The position numbers and the translations under genes are program-made. The notes under the pieces are model-generated. The model did not search any database. It saw only the letters and a list, made by a program, of their open reading frames with translations, and was not told the origin of the DNA. Positions 55,618-63,213 of a stretch of DNA of 64,000 bases are shown here, one piece after another (position 1 is the stretch's first letter; the number at the start of each line of letters is the position of its first letter). This stretch comes from GCA-002708315 sp964460905 (GTDB lineage Bacteria; Bacteroidota; Bacteroidia; Bacteroidales; F082), in NCBI GenBank assembly GCA_964460905.1, contig CAYWRM010000003.1, positions 1 through 64,000 on the forward strand. The letters are read 5' to 3'.

Positions 55618-56340
55618 CTACTGCATATCAACTAAAAAGATCACCAAGGAAAGGAAAAGATATAAAAGTATAATAAAGGGTATTGCAACTATCTGTAAAA
55701 ACAGAAGTAAAACTAACGATATACTAAGAAAAATATACTTAGTCATATTTTTCTTCCAGCCAAACCCATTAAATTTTAAGGCAAACATAGGGAATCTTGA
55801 TACCATCAGTAGGGATCCAAATATAGCTATTGTGAGTAAGAAATAGGTATTAGTAATTATCATATAAAAAAAACCATAACCTTCTGATAAATCTATCCTG
55901 ATTAATGGCAGTGATGCAATTAAAATTGCTAATGCTGGAGTTGGTAAACCAAGAAATGAAGTTGATTGTTCTTGGTCGATATTAAATTTTGCTAAACGAA
56001 GAGCAGCAAAAGCAGGCACCACAAAAGCTATAAATGGCAGTATGTTAAACTCTCCTCCTAGATTTGATGGCTGTCCGTGGCTTATATTGATCATCTGAAA
56101 TAGTATAAAACCTGGTGCAACACCAAATGAAACAACATCTGCTAGTGAATCCAGCTCTCCTCCAAATTCTGATTTTGCGTTTAATAATCTTGCTGCTAAG
56201 CCATCAAAGAAATCAAAAACAGCAGCAATAAAAATCAAATAAGCAGCTAAATCTAAATAACCACTCATCGCAGCATAAATCGACAAAACACCCGAAAGCA
56301 TATTTAGAAGTGTAATTATATTTGGAATTTGGCTTTTCAT
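55618..56340 (-). CDS. pssA: CDP-diacylglycerol-serine O-phosphatidyltransferase
   Basis: 240 residues, membrane protein with about seven helices. The CDP-alcohol phosphotransferase motif is complete: D43-x2-D46-G47-x2-A50-R51-x8-G60-x3-D64-x3-D68. Bacteroidota PssA enzymes of this size make phosphatidylserine for phosphatidylethanolamine. It is convergent with the TonB receptor gene. Confidence 0.9.
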   Translation of the reverse strand: MKSQIPNIITLLNMLSGVLSIYAAMSGYLDLAAYLIFIAAVFDFFDGLAARLLNAKSEFGGELDSLADVVSFGVAPGFILFQMINISHGQPSNLGGEFNILPFIAFVVPAFAALRLAKFNIDQEQSTSFLGLPTPALAILIASLPLIRIDLSEGYGFFYMIITNTYFLLTIAIFGSLLMVSRFPMFALKFNGFGWKKNMTKYIFLSISLVLLLFLQIVAIPFIILLYLFLSLVIFLVDMQ

Positions 56341-56435
56341 AGCTATGTTTATTTATTCAAAAATCAAATGTACGTTATTTATTATTGAAATGTTTTGTAA
56401 GTAATAATTTTTTACCCACTATCATTTTCATACCC

Positions 56436-56460
56436 CATTACTCCAAACCTCCACTACTCC
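56436..56460. repeat. Single arm of a B/F-family element
   Basis: CATTACTCCAAACCTCCACTACTCC; its complement GGAGTAGTGGAG + GTTTGG matches the left arm of the element at 20282-20299 in 17 of 18 positions. No complementary arm is found nearby, so it may be a half or decayed copy. Confidence 0.5.
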
Positions 56461-56512
56461 TTTTCTTCTTCTTCAAAAATCTCATTCATATTAATAATTT
56501 GTTAAATTTGAG

Positions 56513-56520
56513 CACAATTA
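56513..56520 (+). promoter_or_regulatory. Candidate -7 element for the SQR-like gene
   Basis: TAAATTTG matches TAnnTTTG, 22 bases upstream of the ATG at 56543. Confidence 0.45.
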
Positions 56521-56542
56521 GTATTTAAACTAATTCTAAATT

Positions 56543-58000
56543 ATGGCAAAAGTTGTTATATTAGGAGCTGGTATTGCTGGTCATACCGCATCTGCCCTTT
56601 TAAGAAAGAAACTAGGAAAAAAGCATGAAGTTGTAGTTATTACTCCTAACTCATACTACCACTGGATACCTTCCAATATATGGATAGGCGTTGGCAGGAT
56701 GACAATTGATCAGGTACGATTCAGACTTGACAAAAGGTATAGTAAGGTTGGAATTTTATATAAACAAGCAAAAGCTATATCGTTTCACCCTGAAGGTGAT
56801 AAAGAGACGGAGAAGGGTTTTGTTACAATTGAATATACTGGTCAGGATAGAGTAGGGGAAAAAGAAAAAGTTGACTATGATTTTCTCATTAACGCTACTG
56901 GTCCAGCACTTAAATTTGAAGCTACCGAAGGATTAGGGCCTGGTAATAATACTGTATCTGTATGCACATACGACCATGCTGCACATGCCTGGGAAAAACT
57001 TAAAGAGTCAATTTCTAAAATGGAAAAAGGTGAAAAGCAAAAATTCCTAATTGGGGTTGGACATCCTAGTGCAACCTGTCAGGGTGCAGCGTTTGAGTAT
57101 ATTCTAAATGTTGCATACGAGCTTAAAAAAAGGAAGTTATCTCATATGGCAGAAATTAAATGGATAACTAACGAATATGAGATTGGCGATTTCGGAATGG
57201 GAGGTGCTTTCATAAAAAGAGGTGGATATATTACTTCAACAAAAACATTTGCTGAATCATTCTTGAAACAGCGGGATATTAGCTGGATGAAGCGTGTTGG
57301 TGTTAAGAAAGTTGACCCGGGCAAAGTTCATTTCGAGAAACTGGATGGTACCGAAGGCGTAGAAACTTTTGATTTTGCAATGCTTATTCCTGCTTTTGCG
57401 GGCCCCGGTTTTACAGCTTTCGATAAAAGCGGTAAAGACATTACATCATTTATATTTGCCCCAAATGGCTTTATGAAGGTGGATGCTGATTATACAAAAA
57501 AACCATTTGAAGAATGGTTAGCCGCCGATTGGCCTTCAACATATCAAAACCCCGATTATGAAAATATTTTTGCTGCCGGTATTGCATTTGCTCCCCCCCA
57601 TGCAATTTCAAAACCAATGACAAGTCCGAATGGAACGCCAATATTCCCGGCGCCTCCACGCACAGGTATGCCATCCGGTGTAACAGGTAAAGTTGTAGCC
57701 GAAAATATAATCGATTGGATTAAATATGGTGAGCCAAAAATGAAACATAAGGCATCAATGGCACGTATGGGTGCTGCATGTATTATCTCGGCTGGCTATG
57801 GCATGTTTAATGGGGCCGCCGCATCGATGACAGTTTCACCAATAGTTCAGGATTGGGAAAAATATCCTGAATACGGCAGAAGCCTGAAGGATACAGTTGG
57901 AGAAGCCGGACTTGCAGGTCATTGGCTAAAGTGGTTCATGCACTACATGTTCCTCCACAAGGCCAAAGGCTATCCATTTTGGTGGTTAATACCTGAATAA
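56543..58000 (+). CDS. Sulfide:quinone oxidoreductase-like flavoprotein
   Basis: 485 residues, pyridine-nucleotide-disulfide oxidoreductase fold. The FAD-binding motif is VVILGAGIAGHTASALL at the N-terminus, and a second nucleotide-type motif is FLIGVGHP. IFAAGIAFAPP near residue 355 is typical of the SQR C-terminal FAD contact. Cysteines in VCTYDHA, ATCQGAAFEY and AACIISAG are candidates for the sulfide-active pair. SQR enzymes oxidise sulfide to polysulfide and reduce the quinone pool. It is followed after 34 bases by a small ORF in the same direction. Confidence 0.8.
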   Translation: MAKVVILGAGIAGHTASALLRKKLGKKHEVVVITPNSYYHWIPSNIWIGVGRMTIDQVRFRLDKRYSKVGILYKQAKAISFHPEGDKETEKGFVTIEYTGQDRVGEKEKVDYDFLINATGPALKFEATEGLGPGNNTVSVCTYDHAAHAWEKLKESISKMEKGEKQKFLIGVGHPSATCQGAAFEYILNVAYELKKRKLSHMAEIKWITNEYEIGDFGMGGAFIKRGGYITSTKTFAESFLKQRDISWMKRVGVKKVDPGKVHFEKLDGTEGVETFDFAMLIPAFAGPGFTAFDKSGKDITSFIFAPNGFMKVDADYTKKPFEEWLAADWPSTYQNPDYENIFAAGIAFAPPHAISKPMTSPNGTPIFPAPPRTGMPSGVTGKVVAENIIDWIKYGEPKMKHKASMARMGAACIISAGYGMFNGAAASMTVSPIVQDWEKYPEYGRSLKDTVGEAGLAGHWLKWFMHYMFLHKAKGYPFWWLIPE

Positions 58001-58034
58001 TAAAAAGATTAAACAACTATTAAAAATAAGTAAA

Positions 58035-58199
58035 ATGGATAATAAATTAAAAAGGACCATAGCATATTCCGATGAATCATATCCTCCAATGCCAACAAAA
58101 TCAACACTTTTTTGGAGAAGGTGTATTATCTGGCAGGCATGGCGGTGGCTGATGCTTAACATAAAAATGATGAAAATTGTTGTGGGTGGACATTCTTAA
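58035..58199 (+). CDS. 54-residue ORF downstream of the SQR-like gene
   Basis: A complete short ORF begins MDNKLKRTIAYSDESYPPMP and ends GGHS. It is rich in Trp and Arg (TLFWRRCIIWQAWRWLM) with an amphipathic C-terminal half (LNIKMMKIVVGG), suggesting a membrane-surface peptide. It begins 34 bases after the SQR stop. Composition and position make coding likely, and it may form a unit with the SQR-like protein. I do not recognise a named family. Confidence 0.6.
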   Translation: MDNKLKRTIAYSDESYPPMPTKSTLFWRRCIIWQAWRWLMLNIKMMKIVVGGHS

Positions 58200-58286
58200 T
58201 AATTTCATGGGCAGCTTATCGCGCTTTCCGTTTTAGCCTTTTTGTATAAACATGTATTTATAAGCAATATGTGGCCTTTCATGCAC

Positions 58287-58376
58287 CATGCTGTCTTTTC
58301 GACTGTAAGGAGATATCTCCTGTGCAGAGCCCTGATTCTTAGGAGATTTCTCCCTCTGGTTGAAATAACAACAATG
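58287..58376. repeat. Quasi-palindromic intergenic element (family K/L)
   Basis: The left arm, 58287-58324, contains CGACTGTAAGGA and the 12-bp perfect palindrome GGAGATATCTCC (58309-58320). The right arm, 58338-58376, contains GGAGATTTCTCC (58342-58353) then CTCTGGTTGAAATAACAACAATG, complementary in outline to the left arm. It shares CGACTGTAAGGA with the element at 29071-29170. It lies in the 449-base gap between the SQR unit and queA. Confidence 0.65.
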
Positions 58377-58435
58377 TATATACTTCAAAGGGCTGCCACT
58401 TAAATCACAGCTGCAAGTGTCAATCTTACAAAACC

Positions 58436-58554
58436 GAGTCACCCCCGGGTTTTTTTACGACGCGTCCCCTCCTCCAGCTCAAATCTGTCGCAAAGCCGGT
58501 GCGCAGGGACTTCGGCTTTCAGCAAAATCTATTTTATAAAAAAGTCCAAGTCCC
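58436..58554. other. GC-rich non-coding patch with an inverted repeat
   Basis: The stretch from about 58441 to 58520 (CCCCCGGGT, GACGCGTCCCCTCC, CAAAGCCGGTGCGCAGGG) is far more GC-rich than its surroundings and has no open frame. GGGACTT (58506-58512) and AAGTCCC (58548-58554) are inverted repeats. It may be another decayed element of the palindromic type or a remnant of transferred DNA. Confidence 0.4.
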
Positions 58555-58623
58555 CTCTTTAAAGCCAATGCTACAGACTTGAACTAGATTCAAAATTTTC
58601 TAATAAAGTTTGTCTAATATATT

Positions 58624-58631
58624 TATTTTTG
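58624..58631 (+). promoter_or_regulatory. Candidate -7 element for queA
   Basis: TATTTTTG matches TAnnTTTG, 17 bases upstream of the ATG at 58649. Confidence 0.4.
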
Positions 58632-58648
58632 CCATTACAAATTAGTTT

Positions 58649-59866
58649 ATGAGCAGTACCGGCAATATAAAAATTGAAGATTATAATTATCTTCTTCCTG
58701 ATGACAGAATTGCAAAATTCCCTCTGCATGAAAGAGATATGTCGAAACTACTTTTTAAGTCAGGTAATACAATTGAGGAAAAATTATTTACGGAATTACC
58801 TCAATTACTTCCATCTAATTCACTTTTAATCTTCAACGAAACAAAAGTTGTAAAAGCCAGGTTGTTATTTAAAAAAAGTACAGGCGCAAATATCGAAATA
58901 TTTTGTCTGGAGCCTGTAGTACCAGTTAATGATTTCCAGCTTGCTTATCAGCAAAAATCACCTGTAGTTTGGAAGTGTTTTATTGGAAATGCAAAACGGT
59001 GGAAAAGTGGCAAATTAGAATATAATATTGTAGCTTCCGGTAAAGAAACTACTTTGTTTGCTGAAAAAATTGAACAATTATCAGAAGGCTATCTGGTTTC
59101 TTTCCAGTGGGATAATGATAATCTGACTTTCTCAGATATTATTAGTAGTGCAGGATTTGTTCCGATACCTCCATATTTAAACCGAAAACCTGTTAATGAG
59201 GATAGTATCCGATATCAAACTGTTTATGCAGAGCACAAAGGATCAGTAGCTGCACCAACTGCTGGTTTGCATTTTACGAAAGATATCATCAGCCAACTAA
59301 AAGAAAGTGGTATAAAAACTGACAAACTTACATTACATGTTGGAGCAGGGACATTTAAACCTGTTGTATCCAAAACAATTGCTGAGCATGAAATGCATAC
59401 TGAAAAAGTAGTTGTAGGTTTAAAAACACTAAAGCATATATTAAAAAAACTTGATGATCCCATTATTCCTGTTGGCACAACAAGTATGCGAACTATTGAA
59501 AGTTTGTACTGGATGGCCGTTAAATTACATAATGGAAATAATAGTTTTGCTGTGGAGCAGTGGGATCCTTATGAATTAATTGTTGACCCTGAGTTTAATT
59601 CTCACATAGCTTTATCACTGCTAATTAATTACCTTGAGAAAAATAAATTAACCGAAATAAAAGGCGAAACACGATTGTTGATAGCTCCCGGATATAATTT
59701 CAGAATAGCCACAGGTTTAATTACAAATTTTCATCAGCCCAAAAGCACTTTGCTGTTACTAGTCTCAGCATTAATAGGTGACAGTTGGAAACAGGCATAC
59801 GATTTTGCTCTAAAAAATGATTTTCGTTTTTTGAGTTATGGAGATAGTTGCTTATTTTTGCCTTAG
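58649..59866 (+). CDS. queA: S-adenosylmethionine:tRNA ribosyltransferase-isomerase
   Basis: A 405-residue QueA, slightly long because of an insertion around residues 85-120. Signatures are YLLPDDRIAKFPL, LLIFNETKVVKARL, FVPIPPYL, YQTVYAEHKGSVAAPTAGLHFT, LHVGAGTFKPV, PVGTTSMRTIESL and TNFHQPKSTLLLLVSAL. It makes the epoxyqueuosine precursor on tRNA. No other queuosine gene is in the window. Confidence 0.95.
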   Translation: MSSTGNIKIEDYNYLLPDDRIAKFPLHERDMSKLLFKSGNTIEEKLFTELPQLLPSNSLLIFNETKVVKARLLFKKSTGANIEIFCLEPVVPVNDFQLAYQQKSPVVWKCFIGNAKRWKSGKLEYNIVASGKETTLFAEKIEQLSEGYLVSFQWDNDNLTFSDIISSAGFVPIPPYLNRKPVNEDSIRYQTVYAEHKGSVAAPTAGLHFTKDIISQLKESGIKTDKLTLHVGAGTFKPVVSKTIAEHEMHTEKVVVGLKTLKHILKKLDDPIIPVGTTSMRTIESLYWMAVKLHNGNNSFAVEQWDPYELIVDPEFNSHIALSLLINYLEKNKLTEIKGETRLLIAPGYNFRIATGLITNFHQPKSTLLLLVSALIGDSWKQAYDFALKNDFRFLSYGDSCLFLP

Positions 59867-59932
59867 CGGTAATATTTAATAAATGTACTTTTGTTTTTAA
59901 TCATTTTTTCATTCACTCATTAATTAATTAAT

Positions 59933-60739
59933 ATGAAAAAACCTAAGATACTTATCATACTAATAATCGGTCTAACTATATACTCATGTAGCACAGTTCC
60001 AATTACAGGGCGTAAACAACTGAATATGATTCCTGATAATGAGTTAATGACAATGAGTTTTCAACAATACAACGATTTCCTGAAAGAGAATCCTCTAAGT
60101 AGTAATGAAGAGCAATCTTTTATGGTTAAAGATGTGGGATATAGAATACAACGATCGGTTGAAAAATACATGAAAGATAATAATCTATCATATTTACTCG
60201 AAAGTTATGATTGGGAATTTAACTTGGTTGATAGTGATCAGGTAAATGCTTGGTGTATGCCTGGCGGCAAAGTTATTGTGTACAGTGGTATTCTTCCGGT
60301 AACGAAGAATGAAGATGGATTGGCAGTCGTAATGGGACACGAAATTGCCCATGCAATAGCTGGGCACGGCAACGAACGTATGAGTCAGGAGCTTCTTCGT
60401 TCTGCCGGGAGTATTGGTTTAATGGTAGCATTAAATGAGCAACCTCAGGAAACGCAATTACTATGGATGTCGGTTTATGGTGTTGGTACTGAAGTGGCAG
60501 CTATGCTACCTTACAGTAGACTTCACGAAAGTGAAGCCGATAGAATGGGATTAATATTTATGGCTATGGCAGGTTATAACCCAAATGAAGCCCCAGTATT
60601 TTGGGAGAGAATGTCAAAGGCATCTGGCGGACAAAAGCCACCCGAAATTCTCAGCACACACCCATCTGACCAAACACGAATAAACAACTTAAAAAGTTGG
60701 ATGCCTGAAGCAATGGGCTATTATAATAAGTCGAAATAG
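59933..60739 (+). CDS. M48-family zinc metallopeptidase lipoprotein
   Basis: 268 residues. Signal peptide with lipobox cysteine C19 (TIYSCS). The zinc motif is H136-E-I-A-H140 in VVMGHEIAHAIAGHGNERMS, with the third ligand in HESEADRMGLIFMA near residue 199. The protein resembles the BepA/LoiP/YcaL branch of outer-membrane-assembly proteases that lack extensive TPR extensions, so a role in envelope protein quality control is likely. It ends 7 bases before the convergent dihydropyrimidinase. Confidence 0.92.
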   Translation: MKKPKILIILIIGLTIYSCSTVPITGRKQLNMIPDNELMTMSFQQYNDFLKENPLSSNEEQSFMVKDVGYRIQRSVEKYMKDNNLSYLLESYDWEFNLVDSDQVNAWCMPGGKVIVYSGILPVTKNEDGLAVVMGHEIAHAIAGHGNERMSQELLRSAGSIGLMVALNEQPQETQLLWMSVYGVGTEVAAMLPYSRLHESEADRMGLIFMAMAGYNPNEAPVFWERMSKASGGQKPPEILSTHPSDQTRINNLKSWMPEAMGYYNKSK

Positions 60740-60746
60740 TCTTAAG

Positions 60747-62075
60747 CTAATATTGAATCTTAGGCATTGTTTTTTCTCCAAAAATCACAAATTCAGGAGT
60801 ACCCTGTGTTTTAATACCTTCATAAATATTAATATCACAGTTTTGATGATGGGTAACTGTTGAGATGGTATTTTTTGTTTCCGGATTCCAAACAACAATA
60901 TCAGCATCTGACCCGATGGCAATAATACCTTTTGCAGGAAACATGCCAAAAATTTTGGATGCATTTGTAGATGTAAATGCAACAAATTGGTTCATAGATA
61001 TTTTGCCTGTTAGAACTCCGAATGTATAGAGCAATGCAAGCCTGTGTTCAACACCTCCTGCGCCACTAGGTATTTTCCTAAAATCTTTGATCCCCATTTC
61101 TTTTTGCTTAAGAGTAAAAGGACAATGATCGGTGCCAATGGTTTTTATTGTTCCATTTCTTATTGCCTCCCACAACGCTTCGTTATCTTCTTTCTTGCGC
61201 AAAGGTGGGCTCATTACAAAGACTGCTGTCTGATCAAAACTTCCCTGGTATTTCGATTCATCTAAAAGCAAATATTGGGGGCATGTTTCTGCAAATACCT
61301 GCTGTCCTTTTTTTTGTGCTTGAGCAATATATTTCAAAGAATCTTTGGTAGAAACATGAACAATATAAAGTGGACATTTGGCTTTTTTTGCCAACTCAAT
61401 GGCTTTTTTGACAGCTTTGGCTTCTAATTTTGCAGGGCGCGATAAGGGATGATATTTGAGGCTTAATTTATTTTCTGAAGCAAATTTATTTCTTAATACT
61501 TCAATGTCATCACCTAGTTCGCAATGTGCGGTTACCATTCCACCTGCCTTTCCAACAGCCTTCATTATTTTAAGCAGTACATCATCATTAAGACCAATAC
61601 TATCTTTGTAGGCCATATAAACCTTAAACGATTTGAAGCCCTCATTATTAATGCAATCTAAAATTTCTTGTTCAATTGAATCTCGCCATTCAATTGGGCT
61701 TACATGAAATGAGTAGTTAGTGAGGCAATTTTTAGCTTCTTCTTTGCGTAACTCAATTGCTTCTGCGAGTAATTGCCCTTTTTTAGGCGTTACAAAATCA
61801 ATAATTGTGGTTGTTCCCCCATACAAAGCAGCATTACTTCCAGTAAAAAAATCATCAGAGGAGTAGCCTGCCGGCGATGGTAAATGCATATGAACATGTG
61901 GATCGATACCACCCGGAAAAATATAGCAACCATCTGCATCAATAGTTTTCTCAGGGGCTGAATTGGGTTTAATGTTTTTACCTATTTCTACAATTTTGCC
62001 ATCAATGCATAATACATCTGCTTTTTGAGAACTGTCGGCATTTATTATTATCCCGTTTTTAATTAAAATTTTCAT
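60747..62075 (-). CDS. hydA: Dihydropyrimidinase/hydantoinase-type amidohydrolase
   Basis: 442 residues. Metal-binding H60-x-H62 in PGGIDPHVHMHLP, a carboxylated lysine at K151 in FKSFKVYMAYKD, later histidines in MVTAHCELGD and LYIVHVSTKD, and the aspartate in IGTDHCPF complete the binuclear zinc site of the family. It opens cyclic amides such as dihydropyrimidines or hydantoins. The SsnA-like gene two genes upstream suggests the HyuA/HydA role in the anaerobic purine (urate) gene sets rather than pyrimidine breakdown. Confidence 0.92.
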   Translation of the reverse strand: MKILIKNGIIINADSSQKADVLCIDGKIVEIGKNIKPNSAPEKTIDADGCYIFPGGIDPHVHMHLPSPAGYSSDDFFTGSNAALYGGTTTIIDFVTPKKGQLLAEAIELRKEEAKNCLTNYSFHVSPIEWRDSIEQEILDCINNEGFKSFKVYMAYKDSIGLNDDVLLKIMKAVGKAGGMVTAHCELGDDIEVLRNKFASENKLSLKYHPLSRPAKLEAKAVKKAIELAKKAKCPLYIVHVSTKDSLKYIAQAQKKGQQVFAETCPQYLLLDESKYQGSFDQTAVFVMSPPLRKKEDNEALWEAIRNGTIKTIGTDHCPFTLKQKEMGIKDFRKIPSGAGGVEHRLALLYTFGVLTGKISMNQFVAFTSTNASKIFGMFPAKGIIAIGSDADIVVWNPETKNTISTVTHHQNCDINIYEGIKTQGTPEFVIFGEKTMPKIQY

Positions 62076-62137
62076 TATCTCATTATTTAATGATACAATG
62101 GTTTATTATTCTACTACATTTTGCACCATTATACCAA

Positions 62138-62758
62138 CTATAAATCTTTTTCAAATAAACCTTCTTCGTTTTTTTTAAACCCTAATTTCTTCAAGTAGCT
62201 ATAGTGTTTAGGTGTACCTTCCTGAGTAATTATTTTCTCAAAACCATCTTTCTTGAAATGATCTTTTAAATGATGGTAAACATATTTTCCATTTTTATAA
62301 TCTCGGTATTCAGGAATCACAAAGTCAAGACCAACTTTTAGAATATTCCCATCTTCCCTGTGAGCCAAAAATATTCCAGCTACTGCCATATTTCTAAGCA
62401 CAAAAAAACTAATCGTATTCATTTCTGCTTTGTATTCAAATTTTGGAAAAAACTGTTGAATTTCAGTCTTATGAAAGTCTAAAAACTTAAGCAGATATTT
62501 ATTGTCCCCTCTTACTTCGAGCGTATCAAAAAGATGATTTTTAGTGTAAATTTTAAGAAGATAATAAATATCAACTGTTATGATAAATCCATTGAGTGCC
62601 ATAACCGGATATGCATCAATAAAAAAACCGTAAGTAGCGAAAGATGAAGCACCGACTAGATTTATCCACCTAAATTTTACTATCGAGTTCATTGTCATCG
62701 AAAGGGCAATTACTCCCGATGCAGCATAGCCTATCCACTGTAATATTTCAGTATCCAT
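62138..62758 (-). CDS. Membrane protein with YgjV-like helices fused to a GNAT-type acetyltransferase
   Basis: 206 residues. The first ~75 residues form three or more hydrophobic helices (LQWIGYAASGVIALSMTMNSIVKFRWINLVGASSFATYGF), matching the YgjV/inner-membrane family. The C-terminal ~120 residues resemble a GNAT N-acetyltransferase (ISFFVLRNMAVAGIFLA... VIPEYRDYKNGKYVYHHLKDHFKKDGFEKIITQEGT... YLKKLGFKK). The substrate is unknown. It is placed between hydA and the four-helix-bundle gene. Confidence 0.75.
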   Translation of the reverse strand: MDTEILQWIGYAASGVIALSMTMNSIVKFRWINLVGASSFATYGFFIDAYPVMALNGFIITVDIYYLLKIYTKNHLFDTLEVRGDNKYLLKFLDFHKTEIQQFFPKFEYKAEMNTISFFVLRNMAVAGIFLAHREDGNILKVGLDFVIPEYRDYKNGKYVYHHLKDHFKKDGFEKIITQEGTPKHYSYLKKLGFKKNEEGLFEKDL

Positions 62759-62773
62759 ATTTTAGTTTGTAAT

Positions 62774-63209
62774 GTTGAAAGTTTGTAAGTTGAAAGTTTA
62801 GAAAGTTGGTAAAAGTATATTTAAAGAGTTTTAATTAATCCAGATAACAATTTTGATATTTCTTCTGACAATGAATAGAGTTTGGTAAATTCATTTTCTG
62901 AAATTTTGTCGAGTTCTTTTGCAAGGTACAGCATAGATCTTACTTCACCGCATGAGCCCTTTGCTATAAATAAAAAATATTTGAACTCTTTATTGCTTTT
63001 ACGTTCAAATCCTTCTGCAATATTGTTCATAATAGAAACGGAAGCACGTTGTATTTGGTCTCTAAAACCAAAGTCCCTGCTTTCCGAAAATAGAGAATAA
63101 ATCATTACTGACAACTCTTTACTTTTCTGCCATGAGATAATATCCTCAAAACGTTCTATTATCATAAACTAAACTAAACTTTACACTTTTAACTTTTTAA
63201 ACTTTCAAC
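62774..63209. mobile_element. Inverted-repeat-bounded element carrying an S23-like gene (locus G)
   Basis: Perfect 11-bp terminal inverted repeats, GTTGAAAGTTT at 62774-62784 and AAACTTTCAAC at 63199-63209, enclose the four-helix-bundle gene. Imperfect inner arms extend the pairing: left GTAAGTTGAAAGTTTAGAAAG, right ACTTTACACTTTTAACTTTTT. The arms reiterate the word GTTGAAAGTT. The 436-bp unit resembles the S23-encoding intervening sequences of 23S rRNA in plan, but is here in an intergenic position. No transposase is present; mobility is inferred. Confidence 0.5.
62821..63165 (-). CDS. Four-helix-bundle protein, S23/Avd-like (TIGR02436 type)
   Basis: 114 residues. ERFEDIISWQKSKELSVMIY, DFGFRDQIQRASVSIMNNIAEGFERKSNKEF and FLFIAKGSCGEVRSMLYLAKEL are the hallmark segments of the family, which includes the protein encoded in 23S rRNA intervening sequences and the Avd accessory protein of diversity-generating retroelements. 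No retroelement reverse transcriptase is in the window. Family members are thought to bind nucleic acid as pentamers. The gene is bounded by inverted repeats (62774-63209). Confidence 0.88.
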   Translation of the reverse strand: MIIERFEDIISWQKSKELSVMIYSLFSESRDFGFRDQIQRASVSIMNNIAEGFERKSNKEFKYFLFIAKGSCGEVRSMLYLAKELDKISENEFTKLYSLSEEISKLLSGLIKTL

Positions 63210-63213
63210 ACGA

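Noticed and set aside
58233..58442. Minus-strand frame of 69 codons in the SQR-queA gap
   Set aside because: It runs through the palindromic K/L element and has no protein-like features.
62821..63165. Avd accessory gene of a diversity-generating retroelement
   Set aside because: No reverse transcriptase, template repeat or variable-repeat target is present around it; the inverted-repeat flanks fit an IVS-like element better.
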